NCBI GenBank assembly: GCA_023053575.1
Contig: JAKZAP010000013.1
Location: forward strand, 2,056,001 to 2,120,000
From: Branchinecta lynchi
Lineage: Eukaryota > Arthropoda > Branchiopoda > Anostraca > Branchinectidae
Direction of reading: 5' to 3'
Length of the DNA: 64,000 nucleotides
Position 1 is the stretch's first letter. The number at the start of each line of letters is the position of its first letter. The translations under genes were made by a program, and so were the position numbers. The notes under the pieces were generated by a model, which was not told where the DNA came from, made no database searches, and was given only the letters and a program-made list of their open reading frames with translations. Positions 10,421 through 21,735 of the stretch are shown here, piece by piece.

Positions 10421-10758
10421 TTATGTCTGTGATGTACCCAGGACTTGTGCGTGCTCTTTCCGCCAAGTCTCGTCCCGATTCCTCCAGTCTAAGTGTTTTC
10501 CAAGATTTCTGGTTCCCCCCTTCTTCTCCCCCGAAGTCACCGGACCGTTCCGAATTTTACTTGGGTCGTCTGAGACATGAGGTCTTTCCAAATATAGTTT
10601 CATTAAGATCCGACCACCCGTTCAAGAGTTATAAATACCACAAGATTCTGGATCCCCTCTCCCTCCCCCCCCCCCACGATGCTGGGATTGGGCAAATGAC
10701 TATTTCCAACTTAATCTTATCGGGTCCCTGATATGCCTGCCAAGTTTCGTCGTCCTAG
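10421..10758 (+). mobile_element. Family B element, middle piece, after D1
   Basis: Resumes the B copy broken at 6252: GATGTACCCAGGACTTGTGC, then the CCAAGTCTCGTCCCG and CAAGTTTCGTCGTCCTAGC modules. It breaks again at about 10759, where the family C repeat starts. Confidence 0.6.
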
Positions 10759-10764
10759 CGATTC

Positions 10765-12018
10765 TAGGGCGATTGGTCAAAGGACAATTCATCACAGGAC
10801 AATTTGTCATAGACAGTTCGTCACACGGATAGTTAGTCACAGGGACAATTGGTCACATGACAATTAGTCACGCGGACTATTCGTCACATGAATATTTGTC
10901 ATTAGGACAATTCGTCACTAGGACAGTTCGTCACTAGGACAATTCTTCATATTTTAGAAAATTTGCTATTACAATGTTAGTTTGGGTTAAATGGAAATTG
11001 CCACCCCTTCACAAGAGGTTGTTTGAATAATATTTGAATCATTATTTTTAATCCTGGCTCTAATCTCCGATAATTAATCATCAGTCTTAATGTCATATAT
11101 TACGTGCATAATTATGGAACAAGGCATAGTGATGATATAGCTGTGGATTTACGTCACAGTACCCGGTCATCATTTTCAAAGAAACACCTGGGTCCATCTG
11201 TATGGAACGAACTACAAGTGAGCATTAGGGCGGCGGAACACGTACCTCAGTTTAAAAAGAAATTAAAAGATTATTTTCTGGTGCTTAAATGTTGAATTTT
11301 ATTATGGGTGGTAGGAGGGGGGGGGGTTAGGGGAGGAAGGGGGGGCTAGGGAGGTAAGAGTTGGCAGGGGGGTAAGGTGAGGTTGGGAGGGAAGAATGGG
11401 GGGGGGGGAGTTGAGTATTGATGATTTAGAGACATTGGATTTTTTTTATATATGTATATAGGTAAGAGAAGTTATGTGGAAGTTCGCGCAAATGCAAGCC
11501 CTCATAGGTTTTTTCTGCAGCACGATAGTGTTGTTTTTATTTATTTATTTGTGAATGTTGAAAATAAAAAACTTGAACTTGAACTTGAACTTCAACAATA
11601 TTTGCATTGTGGTATGTAGAGGCAAATATTTGTTTCTTCAACTGGAGCAGGTAAACAAAAATGAGTATTGGGGGATTTGTTACTGGGTGCCCGACCCACC
11701 CAAGAAGTGGAAGTACGAAGACTAACCTGCGACTGAAAACCAGATATTGGTCTAGTCAAACTGACCTACTCGAATATATGCGGGACATTGCTCATAAATA
11801 CATGTTTTAATGTTATAGCCATACTATTTTAATGTAACCGAGAACGTCTTAATATACAGCTTAAAAACGAAATCCAGACTTGAAATAAGGCTGTCTGTGA
11901 CGAAATGCCCGTATGAAGAATTGTCCTAATAACGAACTGTCCGTATGACGAATTGTCCTTGTGACGAATTGTCCTATGACGAATTGTCCTATGACGAACT
12001 GTCCTGTGACGAATTGAC
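10765..12018. mobile_element. Family C foldback-like element
   Basis: The left arm (10770-10950) is a degenerate array of about 15-16 bp units close to GGACAATTCGTCACTA. The right arm (11890-12018) is made of the same unit in reverse complement, TGACGAATTGTCCTA. The centre holds a LINE relic (11104-11592) and G-rich sequence (11310-11410). It splits a family B copy. Confidence 0.55.
11104..11592 (+). pseudogene. LINE C-terminus and 3' end with (CTTGAA)n tail
   Basis: A 63-codon frame ending in TGA reads YGTRHSDDIAVDLRHSTR, then GPSVWNEL, then FKKKLKDYFL. This is the pattern that closes the ORF2 protein of CR1/Jockey-type LINEs: a TR motif, W-N-x-L, then F-K-x-x-L-K near the stop. A T/G-rich 3' UTR follows and ends in AACTTGAACTTGAACTTG. 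The reverse transcriptase is absent, so this is a 5'-truncated dead copy. The domain pattern is clear; the clade is an inference. Confidence 0.7.
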
Positions 12019-12155
12019 CGGACACCGTCCCAGCTTATGTGGCAGTGCCCGAACTAGCAAAGCCCGGACTGACAGACCGACGGACAGACAGACCGACGGA
12101 CAGACAGTCAATGCGATCGCTATATGACACTTGGCCGAAGGGCAAGTGCCATAAA
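12019..12155 (+). mobile_element. Family B element, right terminal piece
   Basis: GACTGACAGACCGACGGACA and a second GACGGACAGACAG block lead to the B-type terminal hairpin CACTTGGCCGAAGGGCAAGTG. This completes the B copy that starts at 6148. Confidence 0.6.
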
Positions 12156-12642
12156 AACTGAACTATGGGAGTGCGACCAACCTAATTCTCCAGAGATTTG
12201 TTGAATGTACGCTATTGAGCCTTTATGGTATATAGCCTATATGATCTGTACGATCTTATGAGAGAAACTAATGACATAACCAGATTCCACGTCAAAAACC
12301 GACCCTAAATCCTGAAACCAATATGTACATTTAGTGTAAGATTTCCTCTGTAGCTCGTTGACGAAAACTTGGATTTACTGCTTACAGAAAGTCTAGAAAT
12401 CATTAATTTTTTTTTAATCTTTAATAACTCAAACGATTGACAAGGAGCTTCTCCTTCTAGCTCAATAATGGAAACAAAAACTCGGTTTTCGGATTTTTTT
12501 TCTGAGAAATATTTCTGTTTATTTGAGAGATTAATGGATTTGTTCATTATAGGCTATTCAGCCTATATGCATTCCAAGAGAGAAACTCATGTCATAATTG
12601 GATTCCACGTAAAGTGGAATCCAATTATCTAGTCCTTTACTT

Positions 12643-12735
12643 ACCGATAAATATCCCTTGAGCCCAAGCTGACTTTGAAACATATATTCAAATAATATAT
12701 TCAACGGATGCGTCAGCCACCATTCTTCATCAGCG
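12643..12735 (-). repeat. Family P hairpin repeat fragment
   Basis: TTGAGCCCAAGCTGACTTTG followed by GCGTCAGCCACCATTCTTCA, as in the other P copies, but it stops at a T run before the hammerhead-like core. Confidence 0.6.
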
Positions 12736-12740
12736 TTTTT

Positions 12741-12816
12741 TTTTTTTTTTTTTTTTGCACGTGTTAATGGCAATTTCACGGAAGGGAAAGCTTGCTGTTA
12801 TCACGATTTACAGAGA
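12741..12816 (-). repeat. Dispersed repeat shared with 26770-26850
   Basis: Read on the minus strand, the shared stretch runs TCTGTAAATCGTGAT to GCCATTAACACGTGCAAAAA, ending in an A run; the same order occurs on the plus strand at 26770-26850. A short A-tailed SINE-like end is possible but unproven. Confidence 0.5.
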
Positions 12817-12894
12817 TGATTTTTGTTGAAGCAGAGGCAGCGTATTTCGAGTCTCTGCCTTAACATACTTAGGATTATTCATAAGTTAGGACGA

Positions 12895-14527
12895 TTCTTC
12901 ATAAGCTAGGACGGTGAAACTTGGCACGCATATCAGGGACCCGACCAAACTAACTTGTAAATAGTCATTTTCCCCGATCCAACCACCGTGGGTGGAGTGG
13001 AGGGATGGGGAATCCGGAATCTTGAGCAAGGTACAACTTTCGAACGGGTGATCGGATCTTGATGAAAGTTTATATTTGGAACTAACTTGTAAATAGTCAT
13101 TTTCCCCGATCCGAACACCGAGAGGGGAGTGGAGGGATGGGGAATCCGGAATCTTGAGCAAGGTATAACTTTCGAACGGGTGATCCGATCTTGATGAAAT
13201 TTTAAATTTGGAAAGACCTCGTGTCTCAGATGTCTCATTACAAGTCTGGACCGGTTGGGGAGCCAGAGGGGGGGGGGGTGCGAAAGTCTTGTGATCGGAG
13301 TGATTGGGATGAAACTTGATGGGAAGAACAAGCACAAGCCCTAGATACATCAGTGACATAATCGGACCGGATTCAGGTACTTTGGTGAAAGTTGAAGGGG
13401 GGGAGGGGGTCCAGAATTCCGGTGATCGCGTTTAAAGATACTTCCCGATGTGCTAAGATGATGACAATTGACTTAAACATTAGAGACTTGACAAGATTGG
13501 CTTAGAAATAGTCAGTTCTCCGATCCGACCATCGTGGGGGGAGTGGAGGGATGGGGAATATGAATCTTGGGGCATGAAAACTTTCGAACGCCGGGTGATC
13601 GGATCATGATGAAACTTAATATTTGGAAAGAATTCGTGTCTCAGATGTCAAGTCCGGAACGGATCTGATTAATGTGTGTGTGTGGGGGGGGGGGAAATCT
13701 TGTTACACGCTTAGAGTGGAGCGATTGGGATGAAATTGGCGGTAAGAACAAGCACAAGCCGTATATACATCCATGACAGAACCAGACTGGATTCGGGCAA
13801 TTTGGGGGTAGAGTCCGAATTCCGGTGATCGCGAGTTCAGGTACTTCCAGATGTGCTAGGACAATGAAACCTGACTTGAGCACTATGGACTTAACAAGAT
13901 TGGCTGAGAAATTTTCACTTCCCAGATCTGACTAAAGAGCTCATCTTGCAAAGAAAAAAAAAATCTTAAGCAAAATCTTCATTTCCATGATCCTGATGAG
14001 CCCATAATGGTCACTTTTGTCTGTAAGTGCTTTGCTTAGAGGTGAATTTTTATCTCCCTTAAATTGCGCATTTTAACAGCAAAGTGAAAAAATAGCCCCC
14101 TTAAAGTGCGTATCTTAACTACAAAGTGAAAAAATACTTTTGACGAAAATATCCATTTTCCTGATTCCCAGTGAACCCTGACCATCTGCGCCCCAAGTAT
14201 TTTACTTCCAAATTCCAGTTGGAACCCCTCAAAGTGCGAATCTTAGCCGCAAAATGGAAAAATAACACTATCGAGCGAATGACATACTTTCATGAGCCAA
14301 GGGCCCATGATCATTTATGTACCTGTGCATTTGCTTAAAAATAGATTCCTAGCCCCCTTAAATTGCGGATTGTAACCGATAATTGCATGGCATATTTTAC
14401 TAAACCATACATTTTGATGAATGTAAAGGTCCATAATCGTCTGTTCCTCAACATAGTAAGAATCTTAGCTGTTACTATTTCCTACTGCGTCGGCTTGCAA
14501 GTGCCTTGTGAGTTTACAGCTCTTGTT
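12895..14527 (-). mobile_element. Family B element, minus copy, 3' end missing
   Basis: On the minus strand it starts AACAAGAGCTGTAAACTCAC with GGCACTTGCAAGCC. It continues through about four tandem units at 14000-14400 with CCCTTAAAGTGCG and CAAAGTGAAAAAATA, then CAAGTTTCATC and GGAATTCCGGAC modules. The GACA stretch and terminal hairpin are absent at the low-coordinate end. Confidence 0.6.
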
Positions 14528-15283
14528 CTTTGTATCTAATACATTTTTAAGAAAAAATGCACCCTTCGATAGCCCACCAAAAAAAGGTCTTTCTTTATAG
14601 ACATAACCTTTATTGGCTAAAAAGTCGGTGACGTACATCGGTGCCGAACGATTTCGTTCTCAGCACAAAAGTTGGTCTGGAGAAGTTCTTCAACCCTTCT
14701 GCAGCTCTCAAGCTACCCCCCTTGAACGATAGATGTCCATAGAGAGATCCCGGACAAAAACCCTCCTCGAGGCTAGCAAAAATGTTCAAAGCACCAGTGA
14801 CGGGAATAACGTTTTCCTGGATCCTTATTAGCGGGGCCTTCTCCCAAAAATAGATTTTCCTTCAGAATTTTGTCTGCCTTATTATGAACTTATATTATTT
14901 ATTTTTATTTATTTTATTTCAAATAAGGCCAACATGGGCCACAATATAACAAAAAACACTCAACAAACAAACAAATGTAAATACCAGGTCACTTACATGA
15001 CTCCAGTCAAAAGCCACGCGTACAACTCACGAGACCACGCAAGCCATACAGGCAGAGAAAGCCGCATCTGAGGCCCACAAAGGATCCTAAGAAGTGGGCT
15101 AGGGGATCGGAGGATCCTGGTTTGAAGGGAATTAGTAGCCTAGTTTGTTGTCATGGTGATGTCATGAACGTGTCCTGCTAGTGTCTTCTGTCTTTATCGG
15201 TATATACACTGAATATTTTTGCTGTTCTTTAAGTACAGATTAACAAAGTTTCAACACTAACCTTAAACTGAATAAAAACACAA
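14528..15283. other. No gene recognised
   Basis: Mixed sequence. A TTATTTTTATTTATTTTATT run at 14895 followed by GGCCAACATGGGCC looks like a minus-strand LINE tail junction. No coding motif was identified. Confidence 0.35.
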
Positions 15284-18161
15284 CTAGAGCTACGTTACCT
15301 GGGCAACGTGATGTATTGCAGCAACTTTTGTTCGGCCTCGCCGACTAAAGTGTTTGGTTTTGTGTCTTCGCTAACGCCTAAACCACAATGGACACTTCTA
15401 ATGCTTTTCTTTGTATTAGATGCTTCACAAATAAACATTTCCGACTTCCTTTAGAAGGCGCAAGGAAAATCGGCCGTTTTCTTGTTATCCCTTGTCTTTA
15501 CCTCTTTGGCATTTCCGTGATCCAAATCTTAGGAGCTGGGATATCGTGGCAGGAAATTCAAAAACTCCCAGCAATGCTTGATAGAACAGGATATATTTGA
15601 GAGGTCAGCAAAGTCAAGCCGCAGATGCAGTTTACCTGATTGTTCTAGTGTTTCATCAGAAATTCCATGGCTTAAATTGCCTATTAAAAGTTTTCCTTTG
15701 TGGAATAGTTTTGTGAAGCTTGATTGACTTGCTTTATAAAATGTACCAGAATATGCAATAAGCTTATAAAAATTAACATAGCTACAAAAATCATTCAAAA
15801 ACAAGTAACCTATTCAAATCTGAATTAGACAAGCTGATTTATGCATAAAATAAAGATCTACTAAGTATTATGAGGAACATCACTTTATCTTTGTCCAAAC
15901 TAGTAAATTGAGCATGTACTGGCCCCAAAAAGTACGCTTTGAAATATCACAGAGAGGAATCTGTTGAAAAAGCTGCTCATCTAGGGGGTAAGCATTGTTC
16001 CTAGGTTGTTACATAGTGAGATTGGGGTAGTTAGATGTGCCCATTGAACTTTAAATGCTGAATTTGTCAACCCATCGAGGCTTTCATAATGGTATGTTCC
16101 AATCCATGAAGAACATTTTTCTGAGCTGATGACGCAATCTGTAATCACATGGTTATCTCTCACGGAAGTGGGGACTAAATTGACTTTGCAGCCAGTTGGA
16201 CTTTATCCTTTTCAATCGTAGACATCGTGACTTGTGGAAACTAGGAATATTATCTGATATATCCTAGTTGGCATTATAAAGCTATCCATAGCTTTTTAGT
16301 CCAAAATACCTATACTAATTATTTCAAAACACATCGTTGTTTTACATTATCATTTGTATTCGTTGTGTTAACACTTAATTCTAGGCTACAGTGAAAGACA
16401 ATCACCATAGACCATTCTAGCATCTCATGAAAATGGCAATGCTTTAGCAGCCGATTCTTGAATGGCGACATGAACCAAACTTTTCTTATCATAGGAAATG
16501 TCGGAAGCCCCTCATTGCCGAAGATGATTATGGTGTAATCGCCGACTTCTAGTTACAAATCCCTGACTTGTATCACAGTTGCGTTCCGCCTATTCTTTGT
16601 TTGAGTTTGTACCCTACCACTAAAGTTGTCACCCCGTAAAAGACTTAAGTCCATGGTATAGTGATAGACCAAGTAGACTAATTTTCTTACTCTCAGATTT
16701 ATCGAGATAAAAAATATCTGCACCAATATTCACAAGTTTCTAGCCCCTCGTGAATCCCTTCTAACTCGATTCTTACTTACAAGTCCATCTCCCCGTGATA
16801 GACATAGTAACAAATTTTTCTCACATCAAATACACAGGAAAGAAATAATAGAATTAATAGGTACATCAACTACCAACGTTGCTAACCCCTCATCGCCGGA
16901 GATGATTACGGTCTAAAAGCCGATAGTTGCTTACAAGTACCCTACATGTCTCACGATTGGGATCGGCCTATTTTTGGTTTCAGTGCGTACCTCACTACAG
17001 AAGTTGTCAACCCCTCCAGACTTTCAAAATGTTGTATCTCGTGAAGGAATTTTTGCACCAGAAAACAGATGGCATATACTTTGACCAGCTCATCAAGGTC
17101 TACCGATTGCGTAGAAAAAAAAAATTCTATCTGTATTAGTTCAAAAGTTGACTTTTTTGCCGTAGGCCAACTTTCTTTTTTTTTATGCCGCGTAGTATCT
17201 TTTCTGTTCTTCCAGTCCAATATCAATTGGCCAGGTGACTACGCTTCCACTTACCCTCGGTGATGCCAACGGTCTTATCAATCTTAAATTTTTAAAACGT
17301 GATCAAGCGTGACCGGCCTATCTATCTAGCGTCACCTACACTTTCCTCTATCTCTATATTTAATTTCTTCATTTCTTGTTTATTTTTTTTCCTTCCATTC
17401 TTTCTAACCTTTACACTTCCATCCTATCTTTACAACCTTAATAGGCCAACGTAGGACAACTTTCTAATTTCACCACTTAGAAAGGAGCAAAGGATAAGCT
17501 CTAAGTTCTTTAGCAGTGAGATAACTTTTAAAGTTTAAGAGGTCCATATGATATCATTTCTTTTCCTCACTCCCAAGTGTAAGAAATTAAATGATAAACT
17601 CTGAAATCACGCTGAAACAGAAACGGGTAGAAACAATAGATGGCAGCACATTCGGACCCGTGGGAAAATGCCATTTTTTTTATTCTGTAAAGTTTTTTAT
17701 TTATCACTCAAAGAAGATGTATTGGATGTGGCTGTGGCACATATTTCGCAGTGTAGATTTTAGTCCATCTTCAGTTTTAAACTGTTGCTTGTCTGCGCGC
17801 CTGCAAGAACGGAGCTTTCCACTCGATAGCTGAAACATGGTTTAATAAAACGAAAGCTTGTCCGTATAACTTCAGATAGTCCTCTCTGACGTAGGCTATA
17901 CAGCTCCACTTTAGTTCGCACACTGTAGGCTGTGGCTCAATTACAAGCAAAAACCATCCTTTTTGGCTCCAGGCAAGAGTTCTACGGAGCTTTCCAAAAT
18001 GTAATGTCATATTCATCAATCTGGCCTAAGGTCCAAACTTTCGGTAAAAACCGCACAGGTTTTCACCCTTACCACTTTTTGAGAATAAGCGCAAATCGGG
18101 GTACTAGAAAAAAACACAAAAAAAAACAACTACGAAACCAAAGTGTTGCTCTCGCAACAAA
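15284..18161 (-). mobile_element. Family D element, copy D2
   Basis: Low-coordinate end CTAGAGCTACGTTACCTGGG; high-coordinate end AGTGTTGCTCTCGCAACAAA. It is collinear with D1 in reverse, sharing for example GATAAAGTTCAAC-type sequence near 16200, the block at 16960-17060 and the short ORF, but lacks the nested insert. The copies differ at many sites, so neither is very recent. No target duplication is evident here. Confidence 0.65.
17777..18019 (-). CDS. Short ORF of D2, homologous to 6400-6615
   Basis: 80-codon frame, two adjacent ATGs, ending in TAA after about nine codons beyond EWKAPF that the D1 copy lacks because of its earlier stop. Substitutions against D1 include silent changes (for example in AYVRED and TVCE) but also many replacements, so selection cannot be judged by eye. 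Confidence 0.35.
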   Translation of the reverse strand: MMNMTLHFGKLRRTLAWSQKGWFLLVIEPQPTVCELKWSCIAYVREDYLKLYGQAFVLLNHVSAIEWKAPFLQARRQATV

Positions 18162-19880
18162 ATTTATAATCCCAAATTAAAAGGTGGGCTTGTTGGACCC
18201 AGGACCCTAATATCCCCTTACACCACTTTCCGTGCCTCCCTTAAGCCGCATTCACATTGACGTGTCAAGGCTTTCACATTAAGTTACGCAACCTCTGCGT
18301 CGCGCTTGCGGTGACGCAACGCAGAGCTTACGCTGACAAATAAAACGCAAGAATATACTTCTTTCGGACATCTTCTGCCACCATCCAACCGCCTTCCTGC
18401 CCATTGTCCAATGCGCCTGCTAATGCAGTATATTTATTATTCTTTTCGTGTTTCGTTGTGTGTCTCTTGCTTAGCGTTCGTTTATCTTTTTGCTGTTGTT
18501 GTAGATTTTGTGTACCCTATGTATTTCTTGTCAAGCGCTCATTGACCTTTTTTGTAAGTGCTGTGCAAATACCTTATTACTAGGCTGCATGTAACAAATT
18601 CATTCATTCATTCATAACAGCTAACATCCGTAGTGTTGTCTGTTGAAACCACGCATCCTTGTGTCATCTGTTATGAAACTCCTGACAGTGTAGGCCTGGA
18701 CCTGATTTCGTCATTCTGATGAATTTGTCAGTTTTACTGTTTATCTAGTTCCACGCCGAGAGTGAGACGGTGACTTGGTTGGAAAGTCTTACAAACTCCT
18801 TCGATCCACTCCTTTCTATAGCTTCTATTGTTTCCGTCAGGACCGCTCCCAAAATTCCCGAGTTTGGTGGATGGAGTAGCAACTAAGCCTTATTTGATTA
18901 CTGATCAGACCTGCGATTCCGGAAATCTTGGGGAGATTTATACGCTCGAGAAGCTTTGGCGTTTCTCACGGGGAATAAATCGATATTTGACATCGCCAGG
19001 GAATTTAATACCCGTCAGGCATTAATGTGAAATGCTGTCTTGTGCCCTAGATCGTTGTTCGAGGCCTAATTGATCCTGCCGCCTCGATTTTAAATGGGAA
19101 ATTAACTTAGCTTTTTTTGAAACAGTATTACTTATGTAGAATATTAGACAGGGGTATAAACCTAGAATATTGTTCATAAAAATAAATGAAAAAAGTGCCA
19201 GCCCCTTGTAAAGCAGGCGAAGGGAATATGGATAATTCTAAAGGAATTATTTAGATACATTACGTTACTAAGTTTATACTTATGACCAATACATACCAGT
19301 TGACAAGTTTTAAACCAACAAATCGATCCTTGAAAAAAAAAAATCGGCAAATTCCGGTCCTGATCATTCGGCAAATTGCCAAAGGAAGGTGTGAATTAAG
19401 CTGGCGTTTATTCATTCTTTCGCTCTGACCTTTTGAGCGATTGCGCCCTTGTCGCTGTTTGCTGCGCCTGATCACTAGCCATGACGCTCTTGTTATAAAT
19501 TTGCCTTGTCAGTTCAGATTCAGTTTCATTGAACTATATTTAAAGAGAAAAAAAAAAATACACAATTTACATTCCTGCCAGGAAAGCACAAATGTAGGGC
19601 TTGGCAGGGAAATAACCGATATTGACTTAAACACCAAAAAGAATCAACTAACTGAGTATTCTATTTAAAGGAAAAGGGAGGAGAGGAAAAAAATAAACTA
19701 TGGTTTCAACTTTAAATAAAAGTAGAGAAAAAATAAGGGAAAGAAGGAACGAGAAAGAAAGAAAACAAAAGATAAGAAAAACGGGGGGGGGGGGTCTAAA
19801 GGAGGGTAACACTAAACAGTTTTCCTGTAATGACCTTTTGCTGCTCGCTTGAAGGACAACAATTTTCCTGTAATGACCTT
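18162..19880. other. No confirmed gene; LINE-type 3' end and one weak exon candidate
   Basis: A T/G-rich stretch from about 18430 ends in (ATTC)n at 18596-18617, the form of a LINE 3' end. At 18840-19024 an acceptor-like TTGTTTCCGTCAG opens a frame discussed in the findings. Near 19820-19894, TTTTCCTGTAATGACCTT and GCTGCTCGCTTG occur twice with a 42-bp period. Confidence 0.4.
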
Positions 19881-19894
19881 TCGCTGCTCGCTTG

Positions 19895-20137
19895 CAGAGG
19901 CGTTACAAGCCAAAATGCTTGGGGGGGGGGGGGGCGAGGCATTTACGGATTGGCCGGTAATTTGTACCGAGTTTTTCTGCAGAAAAAACGACTGTTTTCG
20001 ACAATAAAAATGACATTTTTGAAAAATCGACTGTCTTCACGAAAAATCGCGGCGCTTCGCGCCGACAAGATATTTTTTACCGACTGGCCGACGGCTTTGG
20101 GGGGGGGGGCCTCCCCCCCCCAGTCGTGACGCATCTG
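19895..20137. mobile_element. hAT-type non-autonomous element next to peroxidase exon
   Basis: Ends are CAGAGGCGTTAC and, inverted, CAGATGCGTCAC. It is flanked by a perfect 8-bp duplication CTCGCTTG (19887-19894, 20138-20145). CAG ends plus an 8-bp duplication are hAT hallmarks. The interior is full of G and C runs and CGACTGTTTTC / AAAATCG blocks. A diverged relative is at 55349-55634. It lies 19 bp upstream of exon a. Confidence 0.85.
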
Positions 20138-20156
20138 CTCGCTTGTCGTTGCTAAG

Positions 20157-20494
20157 ACAAAGTTTGTTGCCGGACGAATGATGTATAAGCACCAGACGAA
20201 GCCACTTCAGCATATTTCATTTCCAGTGTACGCCACTCTGCTTGAAGAACAGTCACTAGAAAGTGAGCTTCTACACCTGCCCAAAAACGAAGTCGACTAT
20301 GTCTCCACCTATGGCGCAAATGAACTCTCCCGCGTGGCGGCGATTGAAGCGACCCTACTGGAACACAAGGTTTACTTGAAAAAGGAGGGTCCATCTTACG
20401 GGCATTATATGAACCAAAAGCCGTCGGACAAAGCATTGATTTCGGGGGAGAAGGGGTTAATGGTCACAAGAGCTACTCAGATGTTGAAGAAACG
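20157..20494 (+). CDS. Animal haem peroxidase, exon a (pro-region), partial gene
   Basis: Probable exon encoding the segment before the peroxidase domain. The acceptor is GTTGCTAAG (AG 20155-20156) and the donor is CG|GTTAGT (GT 20495-20496). The frame is open for 112 codons plus 2 bases. It contains HISFPVYATLLEEQSLESEL, a middle region VSTYGANELSRVAAIEATLL, and near the end GLMVTRATQMLKKR, the kind of A-T-x-x-L-x-x-R helix that precedes the catalytic domain in invertebrate peroxidases. It ends in phase 2 and joins exactly to the next exon (CG + G = Arg). There is no signal peptide, so at least one upstream exon is expected. Assignment rests on phase match, order and resemblance, not on a catalytic motif. 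A start at one of the ATGs at 20178 is a less likely alternative. Confidence 0.65.
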
Positions 20495-21149
20495 GTTAGT
20501 GCAACTTCTATTTATTAGTAGCCTTTTCATATTTTCCTCGGCTGCTTGATCTGGTTGAATGAATGAAGCGTGAATGAATAGCCCAAGTCCCTCGTATCAT
20601 CTTCCGCCTTTGTTTGGTTTAAACTTCGCATTGTTATGTTTCACCATGTACTCCGTCTACTAACCAAGTAGTGCCTGTTCTCCGACAAAGATCTTAAAAG
20701 AGATTTCTGCAAGAACTTGACGCCCAATTTAAAACCTAGACATAATAGTTCCAACATAATAACTTCTGCTTGACAAAAACTTCCCCCCCCCCCTCTCTTT
20801 TACGACATCGTCGGTACCAGTCATGATATCATACATTAAACGTTCTTGTCCTAAGCAACAACGTATTTCGAGCAAGGATATACATAGGAGACATTGAAAA
20901 CATCGCAGGCGTTGTTAACTATTTAGTGATGATAATTTACGATCATCTAAGAAATTGATGTATCCGGGTGTCGCCGAACCGGTGAGCTAAGGAATTTGCA
21001 CTTATTCTGCCTCTGATATTCATTCAATTGAATTCATTTGTTCGTATCCTCCAAATCTGGCGAGTAGAGAACATATAATAAAATACACACAATCGGTCTA
21101 CAACTTGTAACGAATATAAGGTTTGAAGCCAAGCTGACCATTCATTTCA
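20495..21149. other. Start of 18.9-kb first intron; no gene seen
   Basis: Donor GTTAGT at 20495. The rest shows a C run at 20785 and no recognised repeat. Confidence 0.5.
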
Positions 21150-21735
21150 AAATAAAATAGAAAAAGGAGATTTTCCGGGTTTTTTTCTTGATCAGCTAGT
21201 TACCCCTCCCAGATGATGTGCAAGGGGTAAATACAATTTCGGATATTTTGGTCGCACTTCCGGCGAAGTACGGAACTTCCACTTCCTCAGCGAAAAAAAA
21301 CAACTAAATCATAAAATCCACCACAATAACAACAGGAAAACGATGCGGAACCAAAAAACAATAAGACGACATGTAACTAAAAACCAGAAGAACGATGCAG
21401 GCTGAACGATGCAGGTAAAAGTAAAATAACGAAAGATAAAATGTGCGTGTTCAAAGTGTATATGTACAAATCTGTGATTATTTACAATTCTGAATTCTGT
21501 GTATATTTACAATTTACCATCTGTCTGGGAAAGTGCAGAAGCTTTCATCCAAAAAACGGCCCACTCCAAAAATCCATAATATCTTTCACCACTTTGAATA
21601 AAACCTTCCACAGAACGCCGGAAGTGCCACCGAAATATCCAAAATTGTATTTATCGCTCGTACATCATCTTGGAGGGGTAACTAGCTGATCAAGAAAAAA
21701 ACCCGATAATCTTGTTTTTCTATTTTTATTTTGAC
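21150..21735. mobile_element. Long-TIR palindromic element
   Basis: About 115 bp at each end are imperfect inverted repeats: TTGATCAGCTAGTTACCCCT (21189) against AGGGGTAACTAGCTGATCAA (21674), and GATATTTTGGTCGCACTTCC (21242) against a GGAAGTGCCACCGAAATATC stretch (21620). The interior is A-rich without an ORF of note. Class unknown; no duplication was determined. Confidence 0.65.
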
